A stretch of DNA of 64,000 bases, from positions 1 through 64,000 of the forward strand of contig NZ_JAULBL010000002.1 of assembly GCF_030512175.1 (NCBI RefSeq), read 5' to 3'. Each line of letters starts with the position of its first letter. Positions within the stretch are counted from its first letter, which is position 1. The translations under genes and the position numbers were made by a program. Below are positions 33,740-42,379 of the stretch, piece by piece. The notes under the pieces were generated by a model. It did no database searches. It was not told the DNA's origin and saw only the letters and a list, made by a program, of their open reading frames with translations. Source of the stretch: Paeniglutamicibacter sulfureus. GTDB taxonomy: Bacteria > Actinomycetota > Actinomycetes > Actinomycetales > Micrococcaceae.

Positions 33740-36093
33740 GCCGGTTGTCCCAACGTCCCGACCGTCCCATCGTCGGGGAAACCCATCCGCACGAGTCGGC
33801 GGTGGGACACGTCACCGGAAGTGCGTTGTACACCGATGACCTGGACCGGCGGTTGGTCGGAGTGCTGCATGCCTACCCGGTGCAGTCAACGCAGGCGCAC
33901 GCAAAAATCCTGAAAGTGGGTATCGACGGGGCCTACCGGGTTCCCGGCGTGGTCCGGGTGATCACGGCATCGGACATCCCGGGGGTCAACGACCAAGGTG
34001 CCAAACGCGACGAACCGATGCTGCCGGTGGACGAGATCATGTTCTATGGCCAGCCTGTGGTGTGGGTGCTCGGCGAGGACCTGGAAGCTGCCAAGGCCGG
34101 GGCAGCCGCCGTTGAAGTGGACTACGAACCGCTCGACTCGTTGATCACCCTGCAGGATGCGATCGCCGCGCAAAGCTTCCACGGAATCCAGCCCGTGATC
34201 GACAAGGGCGACAGCCAAGCCGCCATCAGGGACGCCGCGCAGGTGTTTGAGGGGGAGTTCGAGTTCTCCGGCCAGGAACACTTCTACCTGGAGACCCAGA
34301 ACTCGCTGGCCATGGTGGACGAAATCGGCCAGGTGATGATCCATTCATCCACCCAGCACCCCACCGAAACCCAGGACATCGTCTCCCACATACTGGGGAT
34401 CCCCGCGCACCGGGTCACCGTCCAAGTGCTGCGCATGGGAGGCGCCTTCGGCGGCAAGGAAATGCAGTCGCATGGCTATGCCGCGGTGGCAGCCCTTGGG
34501 GCCTTGCTCACCGGGCGGCCGGTACGGGTGCGGCTGGACCGCACGGTGGATATCACCATGACCGGCAAACGCCACGGCTTTCATGCCAGCTGGAAAATCG
34601 GTTTTGACGACGAAGGAAAGATCGTGAGCCTGGATGCGACGCTGACCGCTGATGGAGGGTGGAGCCTGGACCTGTCCGAGCCGGTGCTGACCCGGGCGCT
34701 GTGCCATATTGACAATGCCTACTGGATACCAAATATCCGGGTTCACGGCCGGGTCGCCAAATGCCACAAGACCTCGCAAACGGCTTTCCGCGGTTTCGGG
34801 GGGCCACAGGGCATGCTGGTCATGGAGGACATCCTGGGCCGGGTGGCCCCGCAACTGGGGATGAGTGCCAGGGAACTGCGTCGTCGAAACTTCTACGTAC
34901 AGGGGCAGGACACCCCGTACTACCAACCGGTGCGACACCCCGAACGGATGGAGGCCGCCTGGCAGCAGCTGCTGGACGGTGCGGAGATTGAACGTCGCGA
35001 AGCCGAGATTGCCCGATTCAACGGGAGCCATGAGCATGCAAAGCGGGCCTTGGCCCTGACACCGGTGAAATTCGGGATCTCTTTTAACCTCACCGCGTTC
35101 AACCAGGCCGGCGCCCTGGTGCTGGTTTACAAGGACGGATCGGTGCTGGTGAACCACGGTGGCACTGAAATGGGGCAGGGGCTGCACACCAAGATCCTGC
35201 AGGTGGCAGCCACCACCCTCGGAGTCCCCCTCGATAGCGTGCGGATCGCACCGACTCGTACCGACAAGGTTCCGAACACCTCGGCTACGGCGGCCAGCTC
35301 GGGCAGCGACCTGAACGGCGGGGCCGTGAAGGATGCGTGCGAGCAGATCCGTGAACGGCTCGCCGAGGTAGCGGCCGTAAAGCTGGGTGTTCCCGCCCAC
35401 GAGATCAGGTTTATCCGCGGTACGGTCTCCAGCCTCAGTGGACGCGAATCCATCGGCTGGAATGAACTGGTTCATGCCGCTTACTTCCAGCGGGTCCAGC
35501 TTTCGGCAGCAGGTTTTTACCGGACCGAAGGGCTGCACTGGGACTTGGACATCATGAAGGGGGAACCGTTCAAGTACTTCGCCTATGGGGCGGCGGCCAG
35601 TGAAGTGGAGGTCAGCCGTTTCGACGGTTCGTACACCTTGCGCCGGGTGGATGTGGTGCACGACGTGGGGGATTCGCTCTCCCCGCTGATTGACCTGGGA
35701 CAAATCGAAGGCGGATTCGTGCAGGGGACGGGGTGGCTGACCCTGGAGGACCTGCGTTGGGACACCAGCGACCGGCCCACCAGGGGACGGCTGGCGACTC
35801 AGAGCGCCAGCACCTACAAGATCCCGAGCCTGTCGGAAATGCCCGAGGTCTTCAATGTCTCGCTCCTGGACAAAGCCCATGAAGAGGGTGCGGTCTATGG
35901 TTCCAAGGCCGTGGGTGAGCCCCCACTGATGTTGTCACTTTCGGTGCGCGAGGCCCTGCGCCAAGCCATTGCCGGTTTTGCCGAGCCCGGAACCAGTGTG
36001 TGCCTGGCTTCGCCGGCCACGCCCGAAGCGGTGTTTTGGGCGGTTCAGGCGGCCCGCGAGCACAGTGCATTGATCAGCGGGCGATCATCATGA
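33736..36093 (+). CDS. xdhB: Xanthine dehydrogenase molybdenum-binding subunit
   Basis: A 785-residue catalytic subunit that hydroxylates hypoxanthine and xanthine to urate, using a molybdopterin cofactor. Substrate residues known from bovine and Rhodobacter enzymes are present: Glu242 in GGAFGGKE, Arg352 in AFRGFGGPQG and the catalytic Glu728 in VGEPPLML. GQEHFYLETQ is the usual molybdopterin-side motif. The Glu/Arg pair points to purines rather than aldehydes or CO. It overlaps xdhA and xdhC by ATGA on both sides, so the three are made together. It is cytoplasmic. Confidence 0.93.
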   Translation: MSRLSQRPDRPIVGETHPHESAVGHVTGSALYTDDLDRRLVGVLHAYPVQSTQAHAKILKVGIDGAYRVPGVVRVITASDIPGVNDQGAKRDEPMLPVDEIMFYGQPVVWVLGEDLEAAKAGAAAVEVDYEPLDSLITLQDAIAAQSFHGIQPVIDKGDSQAAIRDAAQVFEGEFEFSGQEHFYLETQNSLAMVDEIGQVMIHSSTQHPTETQDIVSHILGIPAHRVTVQVLRMGGAFGGKEMQSHGYAAVAALGALLTGRPVRVRLDRTVDITMTGKRHGFHASWKIGFDDEGKIVSLDATLTADGGWSLDLSEPVLTRALCHIDNAYWIPNIRVHGRVAKCHKTSQTAFRGFGGPQGMLVMEDILGRVAPQLGMSARELRRRNFYVQGQDTPYYQPVRHPERMEAAWQQLLDGAEIERREAEIARFNGSHEHAKRALALTPVKFGISFNLTAFNQAGALVLVYKDGSVLVNHGGTEMGQGLHTKILQVAATTLGVPLDSVRIAPTRTDKVPNTSATAASSGSDLNGGAVKDACEQIRERLAEVAAVKLGVPAHEIRFIRGTVSSLSGRESIGWNELVHAAYFQRVQLSAAGFYRTEGLHWDLDIMKGEPFKYFAYGAAASEVEVSRFDGSYTLRRVDVVHDVGDSLSPLIDLGQIEGGFVQGTGWLTLEDLRWDTSDRPTRGRLATQSASTYKIPSLSEMPEVFNVSLLDKAHEEGAVYGSKAVGEPPLMLSLSVREALRQAIAGFAEPGTSVCLASPATPEAVFWAVQAAREHSALISGRSS

Positions 36094-36896
36094 CCTGGAT
36101 TGATGCGGTGATGCGGCTGCGGTCCCAGCGGGTCCCGGCGGTTTTGATCACCGTGGTTGGTGTGCGCGGGCATGCACCGCGCGAGGCCGGAACCAAGATG
36201 GTTGCCACCCTTGATGAGCTTTTTGAAACCATAGGTGGCGGCAACCTGGAGATGACCGCGGTGACACGGGCCCGGCAAATGCTCACCGAGTCGCTGCACG
36301 TGCCCGAAACAATGACCTTGCGGCTGAATGACAAGGCTCCGGCGACCTATGGTCGACAATGCTGTGGAGGAGAAGTGACGATCTTGCTTGAACCGATGGC
36401 CGTACCCCCGGCGGTGGCGATCTTTGGCGTTGGCAATGTGGGTCTTGAACTTGCCCGCATTCTTTCTCGGCAGGACATTGAACTGTATTTGAGCGATTCC
36501 CGCGAGGAAAACCTGCAGGGGCTGAACGCACTTGAACCGGCGGTGGCGCGGATTCATCCGAAACCGGCCGTCATTGGCGAAGAAGTGCTCAGTCGGTTGC
36601 CTGGTGGAACACACGTGCTGATCATGACCCATGACCACGCCGAGGATTTCCACCTATGCGATGCCGCGTTGCGGCATCCGAATCTTGGCTCGATCGGCCT
36701 GATCGGGTCCAACGCCAAATGGCAGCGATTCCGCAAGAATCTTGCGCAAAGCGGACATGAGGAAGCCGTGATTGGAAGGATCGACTGCCCCATCGGAGAC
36801 CCGGAGGTGGTGGGTAAGGATCCGGCCACGATTGCGGTGAGCGTAGCAGCCGACCTTCTCAAACGAATGATCAAGGTCAACGCCGTCAAGGTCTGA
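36090..36896 (+). CDS. xdhC: XdhC, molybdenum cofactor sulfuration/insertion chaperone
   Basis: A 268-residue maturation factor. The N-terminal XdhC_CoxI part has VVGVRGHAPREAGTKM, IGGGNLEMTAV and GRQCCGGEVTILLEP with the paired cysteines. A Rossmann-like XdhC_C domain follows, with AIFGVGNVGLELARILS, MTHDHAEDF and GLIGSNAKWQRFRK. In Rhodobacter, XdhC binds the cofactor, supports its sulfuration and hands it to the large subunit. The ATG at 36090 overlaps the xdhB stop; the longer open frame from 36000 is inside xdhB. No urate-degradation genes follow. Confidence 0.9.
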   Translation: MTWIDAVMRLRSQRVPAVLITVVGVRGHAPREAGTKMVATLDELFETIGGGNLEMTAVTRARQMLTESLHVPETMTLRLNDKAPATYGRQCCGGEVTILLEPMAVPPAVAIFGVGNVGLELARILSRQDIELYLSDSREENLQGLNALEPAVARIHPKPAVIGEEVLSRLPGGTHVLIMTHDHAEDFHLCDAALRHPNLGSIGLIGSNAKWQRFRKNLAQSGHEEAVIGRIDCPIGDPEVVGKDPATIAVSVAADLLKRMIKVNAVKV

Positions 36897-36998
36897 TCAC
36901 CACCCGTCCGTCCCCGCGGGTGTGGGGCCGCAAACGGCGATATCCAATTAATTCCCATTGAACCGCCGACAACGCCGAAAATAACGCGACTGCAGTAC

Positions 36999-37430
36999 CT
37001 AGTCTGCCTCGGGCTGTGCCCCAAGGACGAAGTGGCGCCCCGAGATGCCGGTGACCTCGATCTTCACCCATGATTCCTTTTGAGTGGGGATCCAAGGGGA
37101 TACCCCGGAGCTGCGGGCCACTTCGATTTCCTTGCTGGTTTGCAAGTGGTGTGCCTGGCCGTGCACGACCACCGACCACGCTTCGTCGGAGAGGATGCCG
37201 TCGGCTTCGAACGCGACCGCATCGTGTACCGTGAGGGCCGCAAGTTTTTCGCCCGGCCCGGTGCGGAGATAGATGGTCTTGTCCAACAGACCGAAGTTCA
37301 CCGGGAAGATATCGATGGTGTTGCCCACGGCGGTTGCCAGCCGGCCGTGGCTGGTCCTTCCGAGTAGGCCCCAGGACTCCTCATCTGTCAGCGTTAGCAC
37401 TGGCTGGTCTGCATCATGGTTGAACATCAT
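36999..37430 (-). CDS. Pyridoxamine 5'-phosphate oxidase-like (split-barrel) flavoprotein
   Basis: A 143-residue split-barrel protein: SWGLLGRTSHGRLATAVGN at the front, then DIFPVNFGLLDKTIYLRTGP and VAFEADGILSDEAWSVVVHG. Similar actinobacterial proteins bind FMN, F420 or heme. Specific residues that would assign one cofactor are not clear. Two Met codons stand at the start. It is divergent from the APP1-like gene. Function unknown beyond fold. Confidence 0.8.
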   Translation of the reverse strand: MMFNHDADQPVLTLTDEESWGLLGRTSHGRLATAVGNTIDIFPVNFGLLDKTIYLRTGPGEKLAALTVHDAVAFEADGILSDEAWSVVVHGQAHHLQTSKEIEVARSSGVSPWIPTQKESWVKIEVTGISGRHFVLGAQPEAD

Positions 37431-37558
37431 GCCCCCACACTTCTATGAAGTGTGAATAAATACCAGTGTGTCGAGGATTGCCGCCCTATTTCATGCCATG
37501 GCGGCGCGTCATCCTTTCGATCCACCGCATGCCACCAGCTCATGAAAGACTGGGGATC

Positions 37559-38638
37559 ATGGTCAAGGAAACAGGATCAGAACGCGCCCGGCACATCGCA
37601 GCACGCTTCGAGGATCGCCTTTACGAGCTTCGCGCAGAGAGCGCCCGCGAACGTGGGCTGATCCCTACGGTGCTGCCCTACACCGGATACGGCTTGTCGG
37701 ATCCGGAGAACGGCTGGGTGCGCATCTTCGCCCGGGTGCTGCTGGCCAAGCCCGGCGCCTTCGAAGACGGGCGCCACCTCGCGAAGGTCATCACGGACGG
37801 CGTGCGGGGCTGGCGTAACTTCATGTCACCGATCCTGCCCCACGGCGAGATCGAGGCCCACATCAACGGCGAACGCTTCAAGGTGCAGGCAGACCGCGGG
37901 GGAGTGGTCGATGTCCGCGTGGCCGCCTCGCTGGAACCCGGCTGGAACGAGATCAGCCTGCACGTCGAGGGTGGGCCCACCGTCACCGCGCCGATTGTGG
38001 TCGTTGACGGGAAGCAGGAGTTCGGGGTGCTCTCGGACGTGGACGACACCGTGGTGGTCACCGCGCTGCCGCGCCCGCTGCTGGCGGCGTGGAACTCGTT
38101 CGTGCTCTCCGAGCACGCCCGCCTGGCCACACCGGGGATGCCGGTGATGATGGAGCGGCTGATGCGAGACAAGCCCGGCGCCCCCACCTTCTATCTCTCC
38201 ACCGGTGCCTGGAACGTCGCCCAGACCCTGACCCGGTTCCTCTCACGCAACCTCTACCCGCAGGGCCCGCTGCTGCTGACCGACTGGGGCGCCACCGAGC
38301 GCGGCTGGTTCCGTTCGGGCATGCAGCACAAGGCCGACCAGTTGCGCCGTCTCGCCGCCGAATTCCCGAACATGAAATGGCTGCTGATCGGCGATGACGG
38401 CCAACACGACCCTTATCTCTACGCCGAATTCGCCCGCCGCTATCCCCGCCATGTCGAGGCCATCGTCATTCGCCAGCTGACCCCCTCCGAGGCGGTGCTG
38501 GCCGGTGGGCGCAGCCAGGGGATCCTGAATTCCACCCCCGGAGTGCCCTGGGTCTACGAGCCCGACGGGTCGCGCATCGCCGAGAAGCTGGAGGGCCTGG
38601 GCATCATCAGCCCCGACGATCCGGCAAGGATCGACTGA
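37559..38638 (+). CDS. APP1-domain (DUF2183) phosphatidate phosphatase-like protein
   Basis: About 359 residues. The C-terminal half is an APP1 phosphatase domain of the HAD fold: SDVDDTVVV carries the DxD catalytic pair, then FYLSTGAWNVAQTLTRFLSR and LIGDDGQHDPYLYAEFARRY. The front half resembles the usual beta-rich domain of these proteins (PYTGYGLSDPENGWVRIFAR). Yeast App1 dephosphorylates phosphatidate. Bacterial members lack a known substrate. Start choice between ATG 37559 and earlier in-frame codons is uncertain. The thioesterase gene begins directly after its stop. Confidence 0.82.
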   Translation: MVKETGSERARHIAARFEDRLYELRAESARERGLIPTVLPYTGYGLSDPENGWVRIFARVLLAKPGAFEDGRHLAKVITDGVRGWRNFMSPILPHGEIEAHINGERFKVQADRGGVVDVRVAASLEPGWNEISLHVEGGPTVTAPIVVVDGKQEFGVLSDVDDTVVVTALPRPLLAAWNSFVLSEHARLATPGMPVMMERLMRDKPGAPTFYLSTGAWNVAQTLTRFLSRNLYPQGPLLLTDWGATERGWFRSGMQHKADQLRRLAAEFPNMKWLLIGDDGQHDPYLYAEFARRYPRHVEAIVIRQLTPSEAVLAGGRSQGILNSTPGVPWVYEPDGSRIAEKLEGLGIISPDDPARID

Positions 38639-39103
38639 ATGTCCGGACACAAGATCCGCGTCGAGGTCCCCATGCGCTGGGGAGACATGGATGCCTACGG
38701 ACACATCAACAACGTGAACCTGGTCCGCATGATGGAAGAGGCGCGCATCGCCGGCTTCGGGGTGCCCGGCGGCACCGGAAAGCCCGGCATCATGCCGCAG
38801 GTCGACCTGTTCTCCACGGTCCCGGAAAACACGCAGATCCTGGTCGTCGAGCACCGCGTGCGCTACCTCAAACCGTTGGACTACCGCAACGTCCCGGCGC
38901 ACGTGGATTTGTGGATCAGCACCATCAAGGCCGCGAGTTTCGACATCAGCTACGAGTTCCACGATCCGGTGGACGGCGGGGTGTGCGTTCGTGCTGCAAC
39001 CACCCTGGCATTCTTCTCCGTTGACGAGCAGCGATTGCTTCGACTTAGCCCGGGGAACAAGGAAGCGCTGGCGCAGTACGCGGCCGACCCGATTTTCCGC
39101 TAA
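38639..39103 (+). CDS. Acyl-CoA thioesterase, 4HBT hot-dog fold
   Basis: A 154-residue hot-dog protein. The active-site stretch MRWGDMDAYGHINNVNLVRM has the Asp and HxN pattern of 4-hydroxybenzoyl-CoA-type thioesterases. RVRYLKPLDY and DLWISTIKAASFDISYEF form the later strands. It follows the APP1-like gene with no gap (TGA then ATG), so the two are co-translated. The acyl-CoA substrate is unknown. Confidence 0.85.
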   Translation: MSGHKIRVEVPMRWGDMDAYGHINNVNLVRMMEEARIAGFGVPGGTGKPGIMPQVDLFSTVPENTQILVVEHRVRYLKPLDYRNVPAHVDLWISTIKAASFDISYEFHDPVDGGVCVRAATTLAFFSVDEQRLLRLSPGNKEALAQYAADPIFR

Positions 39104-39241
39104 TGCTTTCTCTTTCCGGACGCAATGGACAATCGTTGCCGTGCAAGGCCTAATGCCCAGCCCCGCCTAGGAACACGTCGAACCGTCACATTGAGACAAG
39201 CCTTGGACTCTCCCGTGCAATGCGTTGCTATTGTTCGGAGC

Positions 39242-39610
39242 ATGAGCACCGAAACTGCACCTCAGGCAGACACCGTGTCCTTGGACGGCCGAGTATTCTG
39301 CGGCGTTGAGAATTCTGCAACAGGAGAAGTAGGGCAATCCACCACATTTACCTACCACCAAGATCACGAAGTGGTTTGGGCAGAGTACTCCGGTGGTGCA
39401 GTCGTCCGAGGCTATCTCGTCGGCACTCGCAATGCGGATAAATTGAACTTTCGCTACGTTCACCTTGGCGCTAACAAGGAAACCTCAACCGGAGTTTGTG
39501 AATCGGTCATCGAGGTCCTTGACGACGGTCGGGTACGTTTCCATGAATCGTGGGCATGGGAATCCCGACCGGAAACGGGAAACAGCATTGTCGAAGAGCT
39601 GAAGCAATAG
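39242..39610 (+). CDS. Conserved hypothetical protein, small beta-rich
   Basis: A 122-residue protein with the patterns GRVFCGVENSATGEVG, TTFTYHQDHEVVWAEYSGG and RFHESWAWESRPETG. Proteins like this occur in Firmicutes and Actinobacteria, sometimes under the name N-acetylglutamate synthase-like; no acetyltransferase motif is visible and I do not support that name. The ATG at 39242 matches the usual start. Codon use is more AT-rich than its neighbours. Confidence 0.65.
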   Translation: MSTETAPQADTVSLDGRVFCGVENSATGEVGQSTTFTYHQDHEVVWAEYSGGAVVRGYLVGTRNADKLNFRYVHLGANKETSTGVCESVIEVLDDGRVRFHESWAWESRPETGNSIVEELKQ

Positions 39611-39706
39611 CCCGTTCTAAACCACCGAAAAAGGGGTGGCCCGCCAAGCACCGGTGGACTGCGACCGCCAACCTTGGGTCCACGGCCGTCTCAGCCGCCC
39701 GGAATC

Positions 39707-40207
39707 CTAGGAAAGTTGCAGGTTGCCCGTCAGGGACTCGAAGTCGCGGGCCAATTCCTCATCGCGCTCGAAGGTACATGCAGAGAGCGGTTCGGTGCTG
39801 AAGGAAAAGTAGCGCAGCCCGGCACTGTGGCGCGGATCGGCGGGAAGCGCAATCGCGTTGCTGTGGAAATTCACCCGCCCAAGTGAAATCCCCGGAGCCG
39901 GCTGCGGCGCAATGCGCAGCAGCTGCACAATGACCGGCAGGTCGTGGGCGAACACCTGGTGGTGGGTGCCTCCGGCAAAGACATGCAGTGTCAGGCCCTG
40001 GGTCAGGGACATCGCGACCTCGATGTCAGCGGGCGCCCAAAGCGTGGGGCGGGCCATGAGGCTCCTGATCGCCCGGGGATTGGTGCGGTGTCCGGAGTGG
40101 AACGAGATACAGGTGTCGATGGAACGTGACTCATTGCGCAAGGTGGTGGCGCCTTTCGTGTGCTCTTGTCCCCAAGGCAGCGGCTGCTGCCAGGACCGCT
40201 TCGTCAT
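39707..40207 (-). CDS. Hypothetical protein of unknown family
   Basis: A 166-residue cytoplasmic protein from ATG 40207, with AAGGGTGG upstream. Visible stretches are GLTLHVFAGGTHHQVFAHDL and SLGRVNFHSNAIALPADPRH. Good coding composition and a clear ribosome site support it, but I recognise no domain. It lies divergent from the histidine phosphatase gene. Confidence 0.6.
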   Translation of the reverse strand: MTKRSWQQPLPWGQEHTKGATTLRNESRSIDTCISFHSGHRTNPRAIRSLMARPTLWAPADIEVAMSLTQGLTLHVFAGGTHHQVFAHDLPVIVQLLRIAPQPAPGISLGRVNFHSNAIALPADPRHSAGLRYFSFSTEPLSACTFERDEELARDFESLTGNLQLS

Positions 40208-40326
40208 CCGAACCACCCTTGAAGCATGGGGTTGGTGTCGCGCCGGGTCGGAGCCCAAAGCTGACGCGTATCTCGTGAAGCTAATTTCATCCTACCAAAC
40301 GCCCGGCGACGTTTTAGAGTGAGTGA

Positions 40327-40932
40327 ATGAGACTCATCTTGATCCGCCACGGGCAGACAGCCTCCAATGTGGCCCAGGCCCTGGACACTGCGGCCCCCGG
40401 CGCGCCGCTGGACGAGACCGGCCTGGCCCAGGCACGGGAACTCGTCCGGAGGCTCGGTGCCGAGGATGTGGACGCGGTCTTCTCCTCGCCGTTGCTGCGC
40501 GCCAAGATGACCGCAACGCCCTTGGCCGATTCCCGCGGACTTGTCCTTGCCGAGCACGTGGGGCTGAGCGAAATCTCCGCCGGTGACCTGGAGATGCGCA
40601 ACGACCCCGAGGCCCAACTTGCCTACCGCGAAGTGTTTTTCCGGTGGCTTTCCGGCGACCTTGCCGCCAAGGTTGCTGGCGGCGAGGATGCGCACACGGC
40701 ACTGGATCGATTCAACTCGGTCATCGAACAGGCGCGCGCAGCTGGGACCGGAAAGCTGGTCGTGGTCAGCCATGCCGCAATGCTGGTGACATGGCTTGCC
40801 TCCCGAAGCACCAACTTCGACCCCGGCCTGCTGAGCCCGCTGCCACTGGCCAACACCGGAGTGGTGACGCTGGATGCGGTAGCAAGATCGCGGTGGACCA
40901 TGCGCAGTTGGCAGGACCGGCGTCTGGACTAG
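40327..40932 (+). CDS. Histidine phosphatase family (phosphoglycerate mutase-like)
   Basis: A 201-residue enzyme. LILIRHGQTASNV carries the phosphorylated His, FSSPLLRAKMTATPL the second Arg, and VVVSHAAMLVTWLA the second His. This is the standard phosphohistidine phosphatase layout. Substrates in this family range from sugar phosphates to nucleotides, and nothing here decides. It starts with ATG after a weak site and is followed by a bidirectional hairpin. Confidence 0.86.
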   Translation: MRLILIRHGQTASNVAQALDTAAPGAPLDETGLAQARELVRRLGAEDVDAVFSSPLLRAKMTATPLADSRGLVLAEHVGLSEISAGDLEMRNDPEAQLAYREVFFRWLSGDLAAKVAGGEDAHTALDRFNSVIEQARAAGTGKLVVVSHAAMLVTWLASRSTNFDPGLLSPLPLANTGVVTLDAVARSRWTMRSWQDRRLD

Positions 40933-40956
40933 AAAGTCCCGTTCTGCAACCGGCGA

Positions 40957-40994
40957 TGCCGCCCGCACGGCGCCGAAACGTCGTGGGGGCGGCA
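40957..40994. terminator. Bidirectional terminator between convergent genes
   Basis: TGCCGCCC (40957-40964) pairs with GGGCGGCA (40987-40994), with inner CACG/CGTG pairing. It lies between the phosphatase stop and the permease stop (minus strand), so it can serve both. Confidence 0.6.
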
Positions 40995-41008
40995 ATTCAG
41001 GATCGGCG

Positions 41009-42379
41009 TCAGTCCTCGAAGGAAAGCTTCGGCGGGGTGGTGCGGAAGCCCTTGGTGCGGATGGCCAAAAAGCCGATTCCCGCGGCGAACCACATCAGTC
41101 CCACCACAAGACTGACGCCGGAGAGTGAGGTCCACAACCAAATGGTCAGCGCGAATCCCACCAGGGGCATGAGCAGGTAGAGCAACACCGAACGGGCACC
41201 ACGCGCCTTAGCATCCATGAAGAAGGTCTTGATGACCGAAAGGTTCACCATGGAGAACGCAACCAGGGCCCCGAAGCTGACCACCGAGGCCGCAGTCTCC
41301 AAGCTGACGAAGAGGTAGGTCAGCGACACCGCGGAGACCACGAGGGTGGCATAGACGGGGGTGGAAAAACGGCGATTGAGCATGCCCATGCGGCGCGGCA
41401 GCAATCCGTCACGCCCCATGGAGTACAGGATTCGGGTCACGCTGGCCTGCGAGGCCATGGCCGAACCAAATGACCCCACAACGTAGACCGCCACAAAGAT
41501 CGCGGTGAGCACCGAACCGCCGACCCCTGCCATGAGCTCGACGCCCGCGGCATCCGGATCGTTGAAGGTGGTGTGGTCCGGGTGGATCAATGCCCCGGCC
41601 CAGCCAACGACGATGAAGATCAGGCCGCCGGCCAAGGTGGTGAGCACGATCGCGGCGGGAATCGTCTTGCCGGGATTCCTCGCATCCTCCGACAAGGTCG
41701 AAATAGCATCGAATCCCAGGAACGAGAGCGAGAGGATGGCAGCGCCGGAGAAGATCGGGCCCAGGCCGTCGGCGCCAAAGGAGAACGGTGCCAACAGGCT
41801 TGGGGCATCGGCGTTGATGACCTGGTTGAGCACCAGCGCCACGAAGATGCCGATCATGAGCACCGAGGAGGCGACCACCGTGGCGCTGAGCCGGCCGATG
41901 AACTTGATGCCGATGATGTTCAGGCCCAGCACCAGCACGAGGGACACCAGCGAGAACGCCCAGGCGGGGACCGCAGGGAACTGCGTGTTGAGATAGATGC
42001 CGATGAGCAGAAAATTGATCATCGGGATGAACAAGTAGTCGAGCATCAGCGTCCAGCCCGTGGCAAAACCGACAGTTCCGCCGAAGGCCTGCTGGGTGTA
42101 GGCGTAGGCGGATCCGGCCTGCGGCACCGCCCGGGACATCTGGGCGTAGCTGAAGGCCGTGAACAGCATGGTCACCAGTCCCACGATATAAGCGGCCGGC
42201 AGATGTCCGTTGGTCACCCCGGTCACCACGCCGTAGGTGGTGAACACCGTGACCGGCGCCATGTACGTCAGTCCGAAGAGCACCAGGAAAGGTATGCCCA
42301 GGACCCGCTTGAGCTCGGTGGGACGGGCGCCGTGTATGCTGCCGGATGCCGGAACATGAGCCGAGATCTTGGTATTCAT
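41009..42379 (-). CDS. APC-family amino-acid/amine permease
   Basis: A 456-residue inner-membrane importer with about 12 membrane segments: GLTYMAPVTVFTTYGVVTGV early, SRAVPQAGSAYAYTQQAFG in segments 2-3, SFLGFDAISTLSEDARNPGK in segment 6 and SVTRILYSMGRDGLLPRR later. The true start is the ATG at 42379, which overlaps the stop of the amidohydrolase gene; the longer open frame is a shadow. Pairing with an amidohydrolase suggests that it imports that enzyme's substrate or takes up a related amine. Confidence 0.87.
   Translation of the reverse strand: MNTKISAHVPASGSIHGARPTELKRVLGIPFLVLFGLTYMAPVTVFTTYGVVTGVTNGHLPAAYIVGLVTMLFTAFSYAQMSRAVPQAGSAYAYTQQAFGGTVGFATGWTLMLDYLFIPMINFLLIGIYLNTQFPAVPAWAFSLVSLVLVLGLNIIGIKFIGRLSATVVASSVLMIGIFVALVLNQVINADAPSLLAPFSFGADGLGPIFSGAAILSLSFLGFDAISTLSEDARNPGKTIPAAIVLTTLAGGLIFIVVGWAGALIHPDHTTFNDPDAAGVELMAGVGGSVLTAIFVAVYVVGSFGSAMASQASVTRILYSMGRDGLLPRRMGMLNRRFSTPVYATLVVSAVSLTYLFVSLETAASVVSFGALVAFSMVNLSVIKTFFMDAKARGARSVLLYLLMPLVGFALTIWLWTSLSGVSLVVGLMWFAAGIGFLAIRTKGFRTTPPKLSFED

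Noticed and set aside
39242-39610. Annotation as N-acetylglutamate synthase
   Set aside because: No acetyl-CoA binding motif or GNAT fold pattern is visible in 122 residues; the name appears to be a propagated label.
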